Of a stretch of 10,141 bases of DNA, positions 1-6,344 are shown one piece after another; position 1 is the first letter of the stretch; every line of letters begins with the position of its first letter. The notes below the pieces were generated by a model. That model searched no databases. It saw nothing but the letters and a program-made list of their open reading frames with translations, and was not told the DNA's origin. The DNA lies in contig JAKSBB010000538.1 of the NCBI GenBank assembly GCA_022361315.1, forward strand, positions 1-10,141, given 5' to 3'. The stretch comes from Desulfobacterales bacterium (GTDB lineage Bacteria; Desulfobacterota; Desulfobacteria; Desulfobacterales; Desulfobacteraceae). A program made the position numbers and the translations under genes.

Positions 1-843
1 AAATTGGATTAATGCATTCAACGATCAAGGTATTGATGGACTTATAGCTCAAAAAAGCCCCGGTGCTCCTTCGATCATAGGGGAAGAACAAAGTCAGATT
101 TACAAGGACCTTATAGAAAATCCCAGCATAGCAGATTGTACGCATTGGACTGGTAGAAATTTCCATTGTTATCTCAAAGAAGAATTCAAACTGAAAATCA
201 GCTACAGATCGATAATTCGATGGCTGCACAAAGAAAAATATGCCCTCAAGGTTCCTCGCCCCTGGTCTGATATGCAAGATGAAAAAGAGCGCGATCGTTA
301 CCTGAAGCGATTAAAGGCCCTACTCAAGGATCCATCTGTTGATGTCTGGTACCTTGATGAAACCGGTGTTGAAGCCGACCCTCGCCCCCGTCGTCGCTGG
401 GCTAAAAAAGGTGAAAAACTAACAATCACCAAAAACGGTGGCCATATTCGGATGAATGTCACCGGAATGGTTTGCCCTCGTACTGGCGTTTTTTACGCCC
501 TTGAATTCACTCATGTTGACAAAGATGTCTTCCAAGTGTTTTTGGACAACGCTAATCAGGATATTCACTTGGAGCGCCCCAAAAACATAATCATTTGTGA
601 CAACGCAACATGGCATAAAGTAAAAGCATTGGACTGGGGAGAATTTGAACCACTCTTTCTTCCACCATACTCACCCGATCTGAATCCGATTGAGAGACTA
701 TGGCAGTTGATGAAGGCGGAATGGTTTTCAGATTATATAGCCAAATCACGTGAGCAGTTAATAGAGAGACTCGATAGAGCATTATGTTGGCTGTCAGACC
801 GGCAGAGGAGTAATCAGATTACTTGCTCCAATCCGAAAATATA
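1..843 (+). mobile_element. IS630-family insertion sequence, right part only
   Basis: The DNA up to about 843 is taken up by an IS630-type transposase reading frame, and a solute-binding protein gene resumes at once without its N-terminal part. The left end and left inverted repeat lie outside the window, so the exact right end cannot be fixed. IS630 elements duplicate a TA dinucleotide on insertion, and TA occurs at 840-841 and 842-843, exactly where the host coding sequence seems to restart. By eye the DNA here is more AT-rich than the genes to its right, as expected for acquired DNA. The boundary is inference and family membership is well supported. Confidence 0.8.
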
Positions 844-844
844 A
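2..844 (+). CDS. IS630-family transposase (5' partial)
   Basis: DDE-type transposase that cuts and joins the ends of its own insertion sequence. The frame is open from base 2 and gives 280 residues to the stop at 842-844. IS630 transposases are usually around 340 residues, so about 60 N-terminal residues are missing off the left edge. Residues 1-25 look like the end of a first helix-turn-helix (WINAFNDQGIDGLI, then a KSPGAPS hinge). Residues 49-87 match the second, winged HTH (WTGRNFHCYL to KVPRPW). The catalytic triad is D119 in YLDETGV, D200 in IICDNATWHK and E231 in LPPYSPDLNPIERLW. The D200-E231 spacing of 30 intervening residues is on the short side for the family. The ATG at 272 is internal and is not the real start. 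The stop codon lies at or beside the junction with the interrupted gene, so the last few residues could come from flanking DNA. Confidence 0.92.
   Translation, partial: NWINAFNDQGIDGLIAQKSPGAPSIIGEEQSQIYKDLIENPSIADCTHWTGRNFHCYLKEEFKLKISYRSIIRWLHKEKYALKVPRPWSDMQDEKERDRYLKRLKALLKDPSVDVWYLDETGVEADPRPRRRWAKKGEKLTITKNGGHIRMNVTGMVCPRTGVFYALEFTHVDKDVFQVFLDNANQDIHLERPKNIIICDNATWHKVKALDWGEFEPLFLPPYSPDLNPIERLWQLMKAEWFSDYIAKSREQLIERLDRALCWLSDRQRSNQITCSNPKI
809..823. repeat. Short palindrome in the 3' end of the IS
   Basis: AGTAATC (809-815), one A, then GATTACT (817-823) form a perfect 7-bp inverted repeat with a one-base centre. It lies inside the last codons of the transposase, about 20 bp from the inferred element end. 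Sub-terminal dyads can be transposase binding sites, but codons for SNQIT would also produce it by chance, so no role is claimed. Confidence 0.4.
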
Positions 845-1415
845 ATGGCAACCGCTATATCATTATGCCAGAAATGGTACCTGGGACGGCTCTGTGACCT
901 GGGCACCAACCCCGGAAAAGAAAGCAGACGTATTGTTCAGCGATCCGGTGATACTTCACACTAAGGTTTTCTTTCATCTTAAAGAATTTCCGTTTGACTG
1001 GGCATCCCTTAAGGATTTGAAAGGATTACGCATCGGTGCCACTAAAGAATATACCTATGGCGATGAATTTGACCGGGCCGCGAAAAAAGGGACCATCAGC
1101 GTAGAGTTCGTACCCCGGGATATCCAGAATCTTAAGAAACTTCTGGGGGGCAGATTCGATGTTTTTCCATCGGATATTGATGTGGGCTATGATCTGCTCA
1201 ATGCCAATTTTATCCCGGCCGATATTTCGCGTGTAACCCATCATCCCAAACCCATTCAACAGACAGGCACCTGCGTGATTTTGACCAAATCGGCCCCTGA
1301 GAAAAGCCAGCACCTTCTGGAACGCTTCAACCGCGGGCTGGAAAAACTGAAAGCCAACGGTGAATACCATCGAATGCTGGAAGCCGCCCGGCGCGGGGCG
1401 TATCAACCGAAGTAA
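843..1415 (+). pseudogene. Solute-binding protein family 3, N-terminally truncated
   Basis: C-terminal 190 codons of a periplasmic amino-acid-type binding protein (SBP family 3). Intact relatives capture a small solute for an ABC importer or act as stand-alone periplasmic sensors. In frame from 843 one reads KWQPLYHYARNGTWDGSVTW, then APTPEKKADVLFSDPVI, which is the hallmark motif following lobe 1 of this family. The rest covers lobe 2: LKGLRIGATKEYTYGDEF, a GGRFDVFPSDIDVGYDLL stretch, and a final helix ending NGEYHRMLEAA. Intact members are about 250-280 residues with a signal peptide. Here the signal peptide and most of lobe 1 are absent, because the insertion sequence ends directly upstream. 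The GTG at 894 could initiate a 173-residue product, but it would have no export signal and an incomplete binding site. No permease or ATPase gene follows, which fits an orphan binding protein. The missing 5' part is predicted on the far side of the element. Confidence 0.82.
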
Positions 1416-1465
1416 AACCCCAGAAACATGACAATGTGAGACCGCATCGGATTTGAAAAATAGCT

Positions 1466-1489
1466 TGATATCTGAAATTTCAGATATCA
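1466..1489. promoter_or_regulatory. 24-bp perfect palindrome, candidate operator
   Basis: TGATATCTGAAA is followed immediately by its exact reverse complement, giving 24 bp of uninterrupted symmetry centred between 1477 and 1478. It ends 11 bp before a consensus TTGACA -35 hexamer at 1501. With a start point near 1537 the centre would sit around -60. That fits a dimeric regulator acting at the promoter of the oxidoreductase gene starting at 1586. The half-site does not match the CRP (TGTGA) consensus and is not a clean FNR site. No T-run follows, so it is not an intrinsic terminator for the pseudogene upstream. No linked regulator gene is in the window. The symmetry is seen directly and the operator role is inferred. 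Confidence 0.6.
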
Positions 1490-1497
1490 GATATCAG
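1481..1497 (+). repeat. Tandem heptamer CAGATAT overlapping the palindrome
   Basis: CAGATAT occurs twice head to tail (1481-1487, 1488-1494), followed by a further CAG. The first copy is part of the right arm of the 24-bp palindrome. The second copy therefore repeats the outer half-site seven bases closer to the -35 box. It could be an additional half-site or a small slippage duplication. Confidence 0.6.
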
Positions 1498-1500
1498 TGA

Positions 1501-1530
1501 TTGACAAGGGGTGGTGTTTTATTTTATATC
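1501..1530 (+). promoter_or_regulatory. Probable sigma-70 promoter for the NmrA-like gene
   Basis: A perfect TTGACA (1501-1506) is followed after 18 bp by TATATC (1525-1530), a 4/6 match to TATAAT within an AT-rich stretch. Transcription would start near 1537 and leave about 50 nt of leader before the ATG at 1586. The weak -10 next to an ideal -35, with a palindrome just upstream, suits a regulated promoter. Only sequence resemblance supports it. Confidence 0.5.
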
Positions 1531-1585
1531 CAACTTTCACATTGATTCTTAATTAATTTCAACCCGAAACAGGAGCATTAACCCC

Positions 1586-2566
1586 ATGTCAAAACCCGTC
1601 GTTTTAATTACTTCCGCAACCGGCCGTATTGGCAAAGAACTGGTTGCCAGACTGGCCAAAGAGAATAATTTCATCGTACGTGCATGCTATTACAGTGAGG
1701 ATAAGGCGCCCTTGCTGACCGCCCTTGGTGCGGATGAAACAGTACATTTTGATCTGAACAACACGGACACCTGGGAAGCCGCCCTGAAGGATGTGTCTGC
1801 CGTATACTCCGCTTCCCTCGATCCCATGCTGGAAGGCCATCTTGCCTTTTGCAAAGAATTGGGAAAGTACAAAGAGCAGATCCGCCATGTGGTCCGTATC
1901 AGCTGCATGGGTGCTGATACCAATACTGCCTCGTACGACCCCCAGAAACATTCGTCCCGTGAAGGTGCTGCTATTCCCCTGATGCTGCAGCACTATTGGT
2001 GGGGGGAGAAATCCTTGATTGACGAAGGGCTGGCGGTAACGGTGCTGCGAAATAATTTCTTTATGAACCATTTGCTGAAAACCGATTGCGAGAGTATCGA
2101 GAAAGACGGGTGGTTTTCCAATCCTCTGGGGGATGCCCGCAACTCTTTTGTCTGCACCCAGGATATTGCCGAAGCCGCCGCAGTGGTGCTGACAGAAGGG
2201 CCGGAAAAACACGGAGACAAGTTTTATGACATCACCGGACCCCAGCCCCAGTCCATGGCGGAGATCGCAGCGGATTTAGGCCGGGCCATGGGGAAAACCA
2301 TAGAATACCGTCCCCAGTCCATGGCAGATTTTGAAAACGACTTTGGTGCCACCCGCGCTGAATTTTTTGAATACCTCACCAATGGATTCTACTGCAGATG
2401 CAGCCCGGATTTTTATAATCTCACCGGCTGCAAGCCCACCTCATATTACGACTATCTGACAAATAAAGGGGTTTGCGGTGAAACCGGCCTTGAGGAACTC
2501 TGGATGGGCAACCTCTGGAAAAAAGGCGAGGATGCCATGAAAGAGGCGGCAGCACTTAAAAAATAG
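1586..2566 (+). CDS. NmrA-like NAD(P)-binding oxidoreductase (atypical SDR)
   Basis: A 326-residue cytoplasmic Rossmann-fold protein of the atypical short-chain dehydrogenase group (NmrA/NAD(P)H-binding type). Members use or sense NAD(P)H, and some are quinone or ketone reductases. The substrate here is unknown. Residues 4-20 (VVLITSATGRIGKELV) form the first beta-strand and glycine-rich nucleotide loop. FDLNN near residue 56 follows the third strand. HYWWGEKSLIDEGLAVTVLRNNFFMNHLL (136-164) is the typical NmrA segment around the active-site face, with an EKS in place of the classical YxxxK. DITGPQPQSMAEIAADLGRAMGK (215-237) is the usual C-terminal cap. The ATG at 1586 is supported by AGGAG at 1571-1575, though the 10-nt spacing is slightly long. 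The gene stands alone between its own promoter and an intrinsic terminator. Length and motifs are complete and no damage is seen. Confidence 0.9.
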   Translation: MSKPVVLITSATGRIGKELVARLAKENNFIVRACYYSEDKAPLLTALGADETVHFDLNNTDTWEAALKDVSAVYSASLDPMLEGHLAFCKELGKYKEQIRHVVRISCMGADTNTASYDPQKHSSREGAAIPLMLQHYWWGEKSLIDEGLAVTVLRNNFFMNHLLKTDCESIEKDGWFSNPLGDARNSFVCTQDIAEAAAVVLTEGPEKHGDKFYDITGPQPQSMAEIAADLGRAMGKTIEYRPQSMADFENDFGATRAEFFEYLTNGFYCRCSPDFYNLTGCKPTSYYDYLTNKGVCGETGLEELWMGNLWKKGEDAMKEAAALKK

Positions 2567-2612
2567 TGACTCATATAATGTAGCGTATTCAGCGCAACCC
2601 GTCGTGATCAAT

Positions 2613-2650
2613 AAGAATCCTGTTATCCCCATAACAGGATTCTTTTTTTT
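2613..2650 (+). terminator. Intrinsic terminator after the NmrA-like gene
   Basis: AAGAATCCTGTTAT (2613-2626), a CCCC loop, and the exact complementary arm (2631-2644) form a 14-bp stem with a 4-nt loop. An eight-T run (2643-2650) overlaps the arm end and continues beyond it. This is a textbook rho-independent terminator 47 nt after the stop codon. Confidence 0.93.
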
Positions 2651-2850
2651 GTCCCGAAATCCCTTGAACCACAGGTTTCTTGCGCCTGAATTGTTTGTCC
2701 GGGCGACCCTCGTATCCTCACTGATAACATCATTCTTTTTGATGTTGTTTTCAAAAATTTTGAATTTGACTTAAAAAAAGCATTCCCTTATTTATGTTTT
2801 TTCGCCGTATTAAAAAATGAATGCTAACCAATTATTGAAAGGGAACGAAG
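2651..2850 (+). promoter_or_regulatory. acs upstream region with nested dyads and a possible promoter
   Basis: This AT-rich stretch holds three inverted repeats: AACATCA-N7-TGATGTT (2726-2746), TCAAAA-A-TTTTGA (2751-2763), and AGCATTC (2779-2785) matched by GAATGCT (2819-2825). A TTGACT -35-like hexamer sits at 2766-2771, just after the second dyad. No convincing -10 lies at standard spacing; TATTTA at 2789-2794 is the best placed, and TATTAA at 2809-2814 is closer to consensus but too far away. AAAGGGAA (2838-2845) is the ribosome binding site. acs genes are usually tightly regulated, which makes these dyads plausible operators, but no protein can be named. Confidence 0.4.
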
Positions 2851-4815
2851 ATGAGTGAGTTTAAATTTCATGCACCGGATCAGTATCGAGAAAACGCCTG
2901 GGTTAAAACCTTTGAGGATTACGAAAAGATGTATCTTCGTTCCATTGAGCAACCCGATGCATTCTGGACCGAAATGGCGGAGCAGTTTTACTGGGAAAAG
3001 AAGTGGGATACCGTTCGTGAATACAACTACAGCATCTCCAAAGGACCGGTGAGCATTGAGTGGTTCAAGGGGGGCAAAACCAATATCACCTATAACTGCC
3101 TGGACCGCCATCTTGAAACCCGTGGGGATCAGACCGCCATCATCTGGGAAGGCAACAGTGTGGGGGAAGAAAAAGAAATCTCCTATGCGGAACTCCACGC
3201 CATGGTGTGCCGGTTTGCCAATGTATTAAAGTCCAAAGGGGTAAAAAAGGGCGACCGTGTGGCCATTTACATGCCCATGATCCCGGAAATCTCTGTGGCC
3301 ATGATGGCCTGTGCCCGTATCGGTGCCATCCACAGCATTGTTTTCGGCGGTTTCTCGGCAGATGCCCTGTCCGACAGGATCCTGGACAGCCATTGCAAGG
3401 TGTTGATTACAACGGACGGTGTCATGCGGGGGGCCAAAGCCGTGCCCCTGAAACAGAATGCGGACAAAGCCATGGCCCTTTGTGAAGATCAGGGGCATGC
3501 CGTGGAATGCTGCGTGGTGGTGAACCGGACCGGTTCCGACATCCAGATGACCCGGGGCAGGGATGTCTGGTGGCACGAAGAGGTGGAAAACCAGGAAGCG
3601 GATTGTCCGGTGGAATGGATGGATGCGGAAGATCCCCTGTTTATCCTTTACACTTCCGGCTCCACAGGCAAACCCAAAGGGGTTCAGCACAATGTGGGCG
3701 GCTATATGGTCTATACCGGAATTACCTTCCGCTATATTTTTGATTATCATGACAATGACATCTATTGGTGTACCGCTGACATCGGATGGGTCACCGGTCA
3801 CTCCTACATCGTCTACGGCCCCCTCTCACAGGGAGCGACAACCCTTATGTTTGAAGGGGTTCCCAATTACCCGGACCCCGGGCGATTCTGGGCCACAGTG
3901 GACAAGTGGAAGGTCAATCAGTTCTATACGGCACCCACGGCCATCCGGGCCCTGATGGCCCAGGGAGAAGAATGGGTAGAAAAATACGACCTGTCATCCC
4001 TCCGTCTTCTCGGCTCTGTGGGCGAACCCATAAACCCGGAAGCCTGGAGATGGTATTTCACCCACGTGGGCAAAGAGCGCTGCCCCATTGTGGATACCTG
4101 GTGGCAGACGGAAACCGGCGGCATCATGATCAGTGCCTTGCCCTATGCCATTGATCAAAAACCCGGTGCCGCCAGCCTGCCGTTCTTCTCGGTTAATCCG
4201 GTGATTCTCAATGAGCACGGACAGCCCGTGGAAGGTGCCTGCGATGGGATCCTCGCCTTCAAAGAACCCTGGCCCGGACAGATGAGAACGGTGTACAACA
4301 ACCACGACCGTTTTGAAAAAGTCTACTTCCAGATGTTTGACGGCTACTATTTTGCCGGTGACGGGTGCCGGAGGGATGAAGACGGGTACTATTGGATTAC
4401 GGGACGGGTGGACGATGTCATCAATGTGTCCGGCCACAGGATGGGAACGGCGGAAGTGGAAAGTGCCCTGGTGAGCCACAAAGATGTGGCCGAAGCCGCA
4501 GTCATCGGATTTCCCCACGATATTAAAGGGCAGGGCATCTATGCCTTTGTCACACTCAACGTCAGTGTGATGCCGGATGATGATCTGTTGAACGCCTTAA
4601 AGGTTCATGTGAGAAAGGAGATTGGTCCCATCGCCACACCGGATATTATTCATTTTGCCCCGGCCCTGCCCAAGACCCGGTCCGGCAAGATCATGCGCCG
4701 TATCCTGAGGAAAATTGCCAACAATGAGTTCGACAGCCTGGGGGATGTGTCCACCCTGGCGGATCCTGATGTTGTGGGTGGGCTCATAGAGAACCATAAG
4801 GAATTGACCGAGTAA
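2851..4815 (+). CDS. acs: Acetyl-CoA synthetase, AMP-forming
   Basis: Converts acetate, ATP and CoA to acetyl-CoA, AMP and pyrophosphate through an acetyl-adenylate, bringing acetate into central metabolism. The 654-residue length matches the family (E. coli Acs is 652). An N-terminal ACAS_N-type segment covers about residues 10-75. The ATP-binding P-loop [11 protein letters not shown] is at 267-277. The acetate-pocket tryptophans lie in [10 protein letters not shown] (415-424). The hinge and A8 core, [13 protein letters not shown], is at 518-530. The C-terminal [11 protein letters not shown] (607-617) carries K613, the adenylation lysine that is a reversible acetylation site in Salmonella Acs. 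All catalytic motifs are intact. The ATG at 2851 has a purine-rich AAAGGGAA upstream and gives the usual N-terminus. The gene is monocistronic, bounded by an upstream terminator and a convergent terminator downstream. No acetyltransferase or deacetylase gene is adjacent, so post-translational control cannot be read from context. Identity is secure; whether the cell uses it for acetate oxidation or assimilation is not shown. Confidence 0.97.
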   Translation: MSEFKFHAPDQYRENAWVKTFEDYEKMYLRSIEQPDAFWTEMAEQFYWEKKWDTVREYNYSISKGPVSIEWFKGGKTNITYNCLDRHLETRGDQTAIIWEGNSVGEEKEISYAELHAMVCRFANVLKSKGVKKGDRVAIYMPMIPEISVAMMACARIGAIHSIVFGGFSADALSDRILDSHCKVLITTDGVMRGAKAVPLKQNADKAMALCEDQGHAVECCVVVNRTGSDIQMTRGRDVWWHEEVENQEADCPVEWMDAEDPLFILYTSGSTGKPKGVQHNVGGYMVYTGITFRYIFDYHDNDIYWCTADIGWVTGHSYIVYGPLSQGATTLMFEGVPNYPDPGRFWATVDKWKVNQFYTAPTAIRALMAQGEEWVEKYDLSSLRLLGSVGEPINPEAWRWYFTHVGKERCPIVDTWWQTETGGIMISALPYAIDQKPGAASLPFFSVNPVILNEHGQPVEGACDGILAFKEPWPGQMRTVYNNHDRFEKVYFQMFDGYYFAGDGCRRDEDGYYWITGRVDDVINVSGHRMGTAEVESALVSHKDVAEAAVIGFPHDIKGQGIYAFVTLNVSVMPDDDLLNALKVHVRKEIGPIATPDIIHFAPALPKTRSGKIMRRILRKIANNEFDSLGDVSTLADPDVVGGLIENHKELTE

Positions 4816-4842
4816 TCCGTCTGACGGTTTAGCGGAAAAATA

Positions 4843-4877
4843 AAGGGGGGACTGATCACATTGATCAGTCCCCCCTT
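4843..4877 (-). terminator. Terminator between convergent genes
   Basis: A 16-bp perfect stem (4843-4858 with 4862-4877; arms begin AAGGGGGGACTG) encloses a 3-nt loop. On the minus strand it is followed by TTTATTTTT, the T-rich tail of a classical intrinsic terminator, so it ends the operon arriving from 5170. On the plus strand the bases after the stem are TCACTTC without a T-run, so for acs it is at best a weak or factor-assisted terminator. The symmetric GC-rich stem could still block read-through both ways. Confidence 0.85.
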
Positions 4878-4921
4878 CACTTCAGTGATAGAGAATAAAC
4901 GAATCTCTCTGCCGGCAGCAA

Positions 4922-5170
4922 TTACAATGCTTTTTTCACCCGGTCACGGCCGTAGTTTGAAATGACATAGGCCTGGGAATTGTCGAATTCCTGGGCGGGT
5001 TTCAATATACCGACAGCCTTGAGCGCAATAATGTTATCCTCAATTTTTTCCCTGGAAAAGGTACGGTCGGTTTCATAGGTGGGTTTGAGTTCCTCCACCA
5101 CTTTTTCAAGGGGTTTGACATCACCGTTGAGAAAGCAGGCGGCAATGGCGAGACGCATGGGGTGTTTCAT
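4922..5170 (-). CDS. Small winged-helix-like protein of unknown function
   Basis: An 82-residue protein I do not recognise by name. It lacks a signal peptide, membrane segment and cysteine motif (one Cys at 12). The pattern suggests a winged helix: helices at about 6-15 (RLAIAACFL) and 18-29, a candidate recognition helix at 39-54 (SREKIEDNIIALKAVG), a beta-wing at about 55-71 ending AYVISNYG, and a closing basic helix GRDRVKKAL. This is inference from secondary-structure feel, not a family match. The ATG at 5170 has AAGGA six bases upstream, which is convincing. The gene begins 26 nt after the stop of the EamA transporter on the same strand and is followed by an intrinsic terminator, so it is probably the last gene of that unit. 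It could be a small DNA-binding regulator or a structural wHTH adaptor. Confidence 0.75.
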   Translation of the reverse strand: MKHPMRLAIAACFLNGDVKPLEKVVEELKPTYETDRTFSREKIEDNIIALKAVGILKPAQEFDNSQAYVISNYGRDRVKKAL

Positions 5171-5196
5171 TGGTGTTCCTTCGTGTTTCTATACAA

Positions 5197-6216
5197 CTAA
5201 TCAATATCTCTTAAGGTGAGCATATCTTTGGGATTCCCGATCACAAACAGAGAGCCCATGAAGATGCACAGCGCCCCGGTGACAAGGCCGGGGGTGAGTT
5301 TCAGGTCCGTAAAGAAGACGCTCAGGAGCACGGCCCACAGGGCGTAGGAAATATTCAGTGCCATGGCCCGGCTGACGCCGGTCATGTTCATGGAGCGGTA
5401 CCAGGCCACGAAGGTCATACCGCCTACGGTTCCGGTGGCTGCCATCACCAGGGTGCCCCGGCTGGTTGCCAGTTGTTTCAGAATACCGGTAACGGAAACC
5501 CCGTCCGGCAGGTCCAGAAACAGGGGGCTCGCCAGAACAAAGCCCATAAAAAACAGGGAGGAAACCAGGTATCTGATGTTCAGGGCGGCATCCGGCTCGA
5601 TGAAATCCATGCCTGAGGTGACAAATACCCCTTCAGCACCCCATCCTATGGTGGCGACGATGGCGAAAATGATGCCCAGGGTGAATATGGTACCGGTTCC
5701 GGTCTCTCCGGTCTCCGGGGGGGCATAGCCGATTACCACGGCACCGGTAATACAGATGAGGATGCCGGCCACAGCCAGCGGCTTGACCCTTTCCTTTAAA
5801 AAGATCACAGCCAGGATTACGGCCACACCCGGATAAAGGGCGGTAATGGGCATCACATAGGCGGACGGCGCCAGTTGCAGGGCGGCCATGTAAGCCCCCA
5901 TGCCGCAGACCGCCCCGATAAGGCTGCCCATGATGACGGATCGTCCGGGCCGGCTCACCAGGCTGCGCCCCACTTCTTTGAGACGTCCGGCCCTGTGGTT
6001 GTAAAGCGTGACAAAAAGGGCGGCGAATATATCGTGGAGCCCGGCACAGACAGCGGCGATGAGGATGAAAAGGCTTCCGGAAGCCGTCATATCAAAAGGG
6101 GGGAATCCCTGCGCATATTCCACCATCAGGCCGTCAAGACTCCAGAGGAAGCCTGACAGCAGACCCAGGATAATTCCAATCCGGGCATATTTAATGGATT
6201 TTTGTTCCGGTGACAT
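5197..6216 (-). CDS. EamA/DMT-family membrane transporter
   Basis: A 339-residue inner-membrane protein of the drug/metabolite transporter superfamily, whose members export or exchange amino acids, nucleotide-related compounds or other small metabolites. The substrate cannot be read from sequence. Ten hydrophobic segments are visible at about 11-31, 46-70, 93-113, 117-139, 146-164, 176-199, 213-233, 255-272, 283-303 and 308-327. They fall into two EamA repeats (about 14-163 and 178-327). The first repeat ends with the family signature YPGVAVILAVIFLKERVKPLAVAGILICITGAVVI. The loop between helices 2 and 3 (about 71-92) is basic (HRAGRLKEVGRSLVSRPGR), as expected on the cytoplasmic side. The ATG at 6216 has no obvious Shine-Dalgarno, only an A-rich AAAGAATAAA upstream, and no better start is available. 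A small winged-helix-like gene follows 26 nt downstream. Complete and undamaged. Confidence 0.9.
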   Translation of the reverse strand: MSPEQKSIKYARIGIILGLLSGFLWSLDGLMVEYAQGFPPFDMTASGSLFILIAAVCAGLHDIFAALFVTLYNHRAGRLKEVGRSLVSRPGRSVIMGSLIGAVCGMGAYMAALQLAPSAYVMPITALYPGVAVILAVIFLKERVKPLAVAGILICITGAVVIGYAPPETGETGTGTIFTLGIIFAIVATIGWGAEGVFVTSGMDFIEPDAALNIRYLVSSLFFMGFVLASPLFLDLPDGVSVTGILKQLATSRGTLVMAATGTVGGMTFVAWYRSMNMTGVSRAMALNISYALWAVLLSVFFTDLKLTPGLVTGALCIFMGSLFVIGNPKDMLTLRDID

Positions 6217-6344
6217 GATCGTTTATTCTTTTATCTGGGGTCTTATCTCAACAGGAAAGCAACACGGCATGACGTCCTGGCCGATTCATTTGCCGAAAAA
6301 TTATTCGGGTGGCCGGGATTGCCGGTGGTAATGCTGTGGCAGGT
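6217..6344. other. Intergenic gap between Hsp70 and EamA genes
   Basis: This 128-bp gap lies between two minus-strand genes. The only structure seen is a weak 5-bp hairpin, CCGAA-N6-TTCGG (6293-6308), without a T-tail, so no clear terminator ends the Hsp70 gene here. No good promoter for the transporter was recognised. Confidence 0.5.

Noticed and set aside
1466..1489. The palindrome read as a CRP/cAMP receptor site linked to the cyclase
   Set aside because: The half-site TGATATC lacks the TGTGA core and spacing of CRP sites, so a cAMP link is not supported.
1604..2212. 202-codon antisense frame within the NmrA-like gene
   Set aside because: It is fully opposite a well-supported gene. Its long openness follows from the codon bias of the sense strand, and it shows no recognisable motif.
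3226..3801. 191-codon antisense frame inside acs, and a similar one at 3994-4518
   Set aside because: These are histidine- and glycine-rich shadow translations of acs codons with no start signals. The sense strand has every Acs motif.
6293..6308. Hairpin CCGAA-N6-TTCGG as terminator of the Hsp70 gene
   Set aside because: The stem is only 5 bp and has no T-run on the minus strand.
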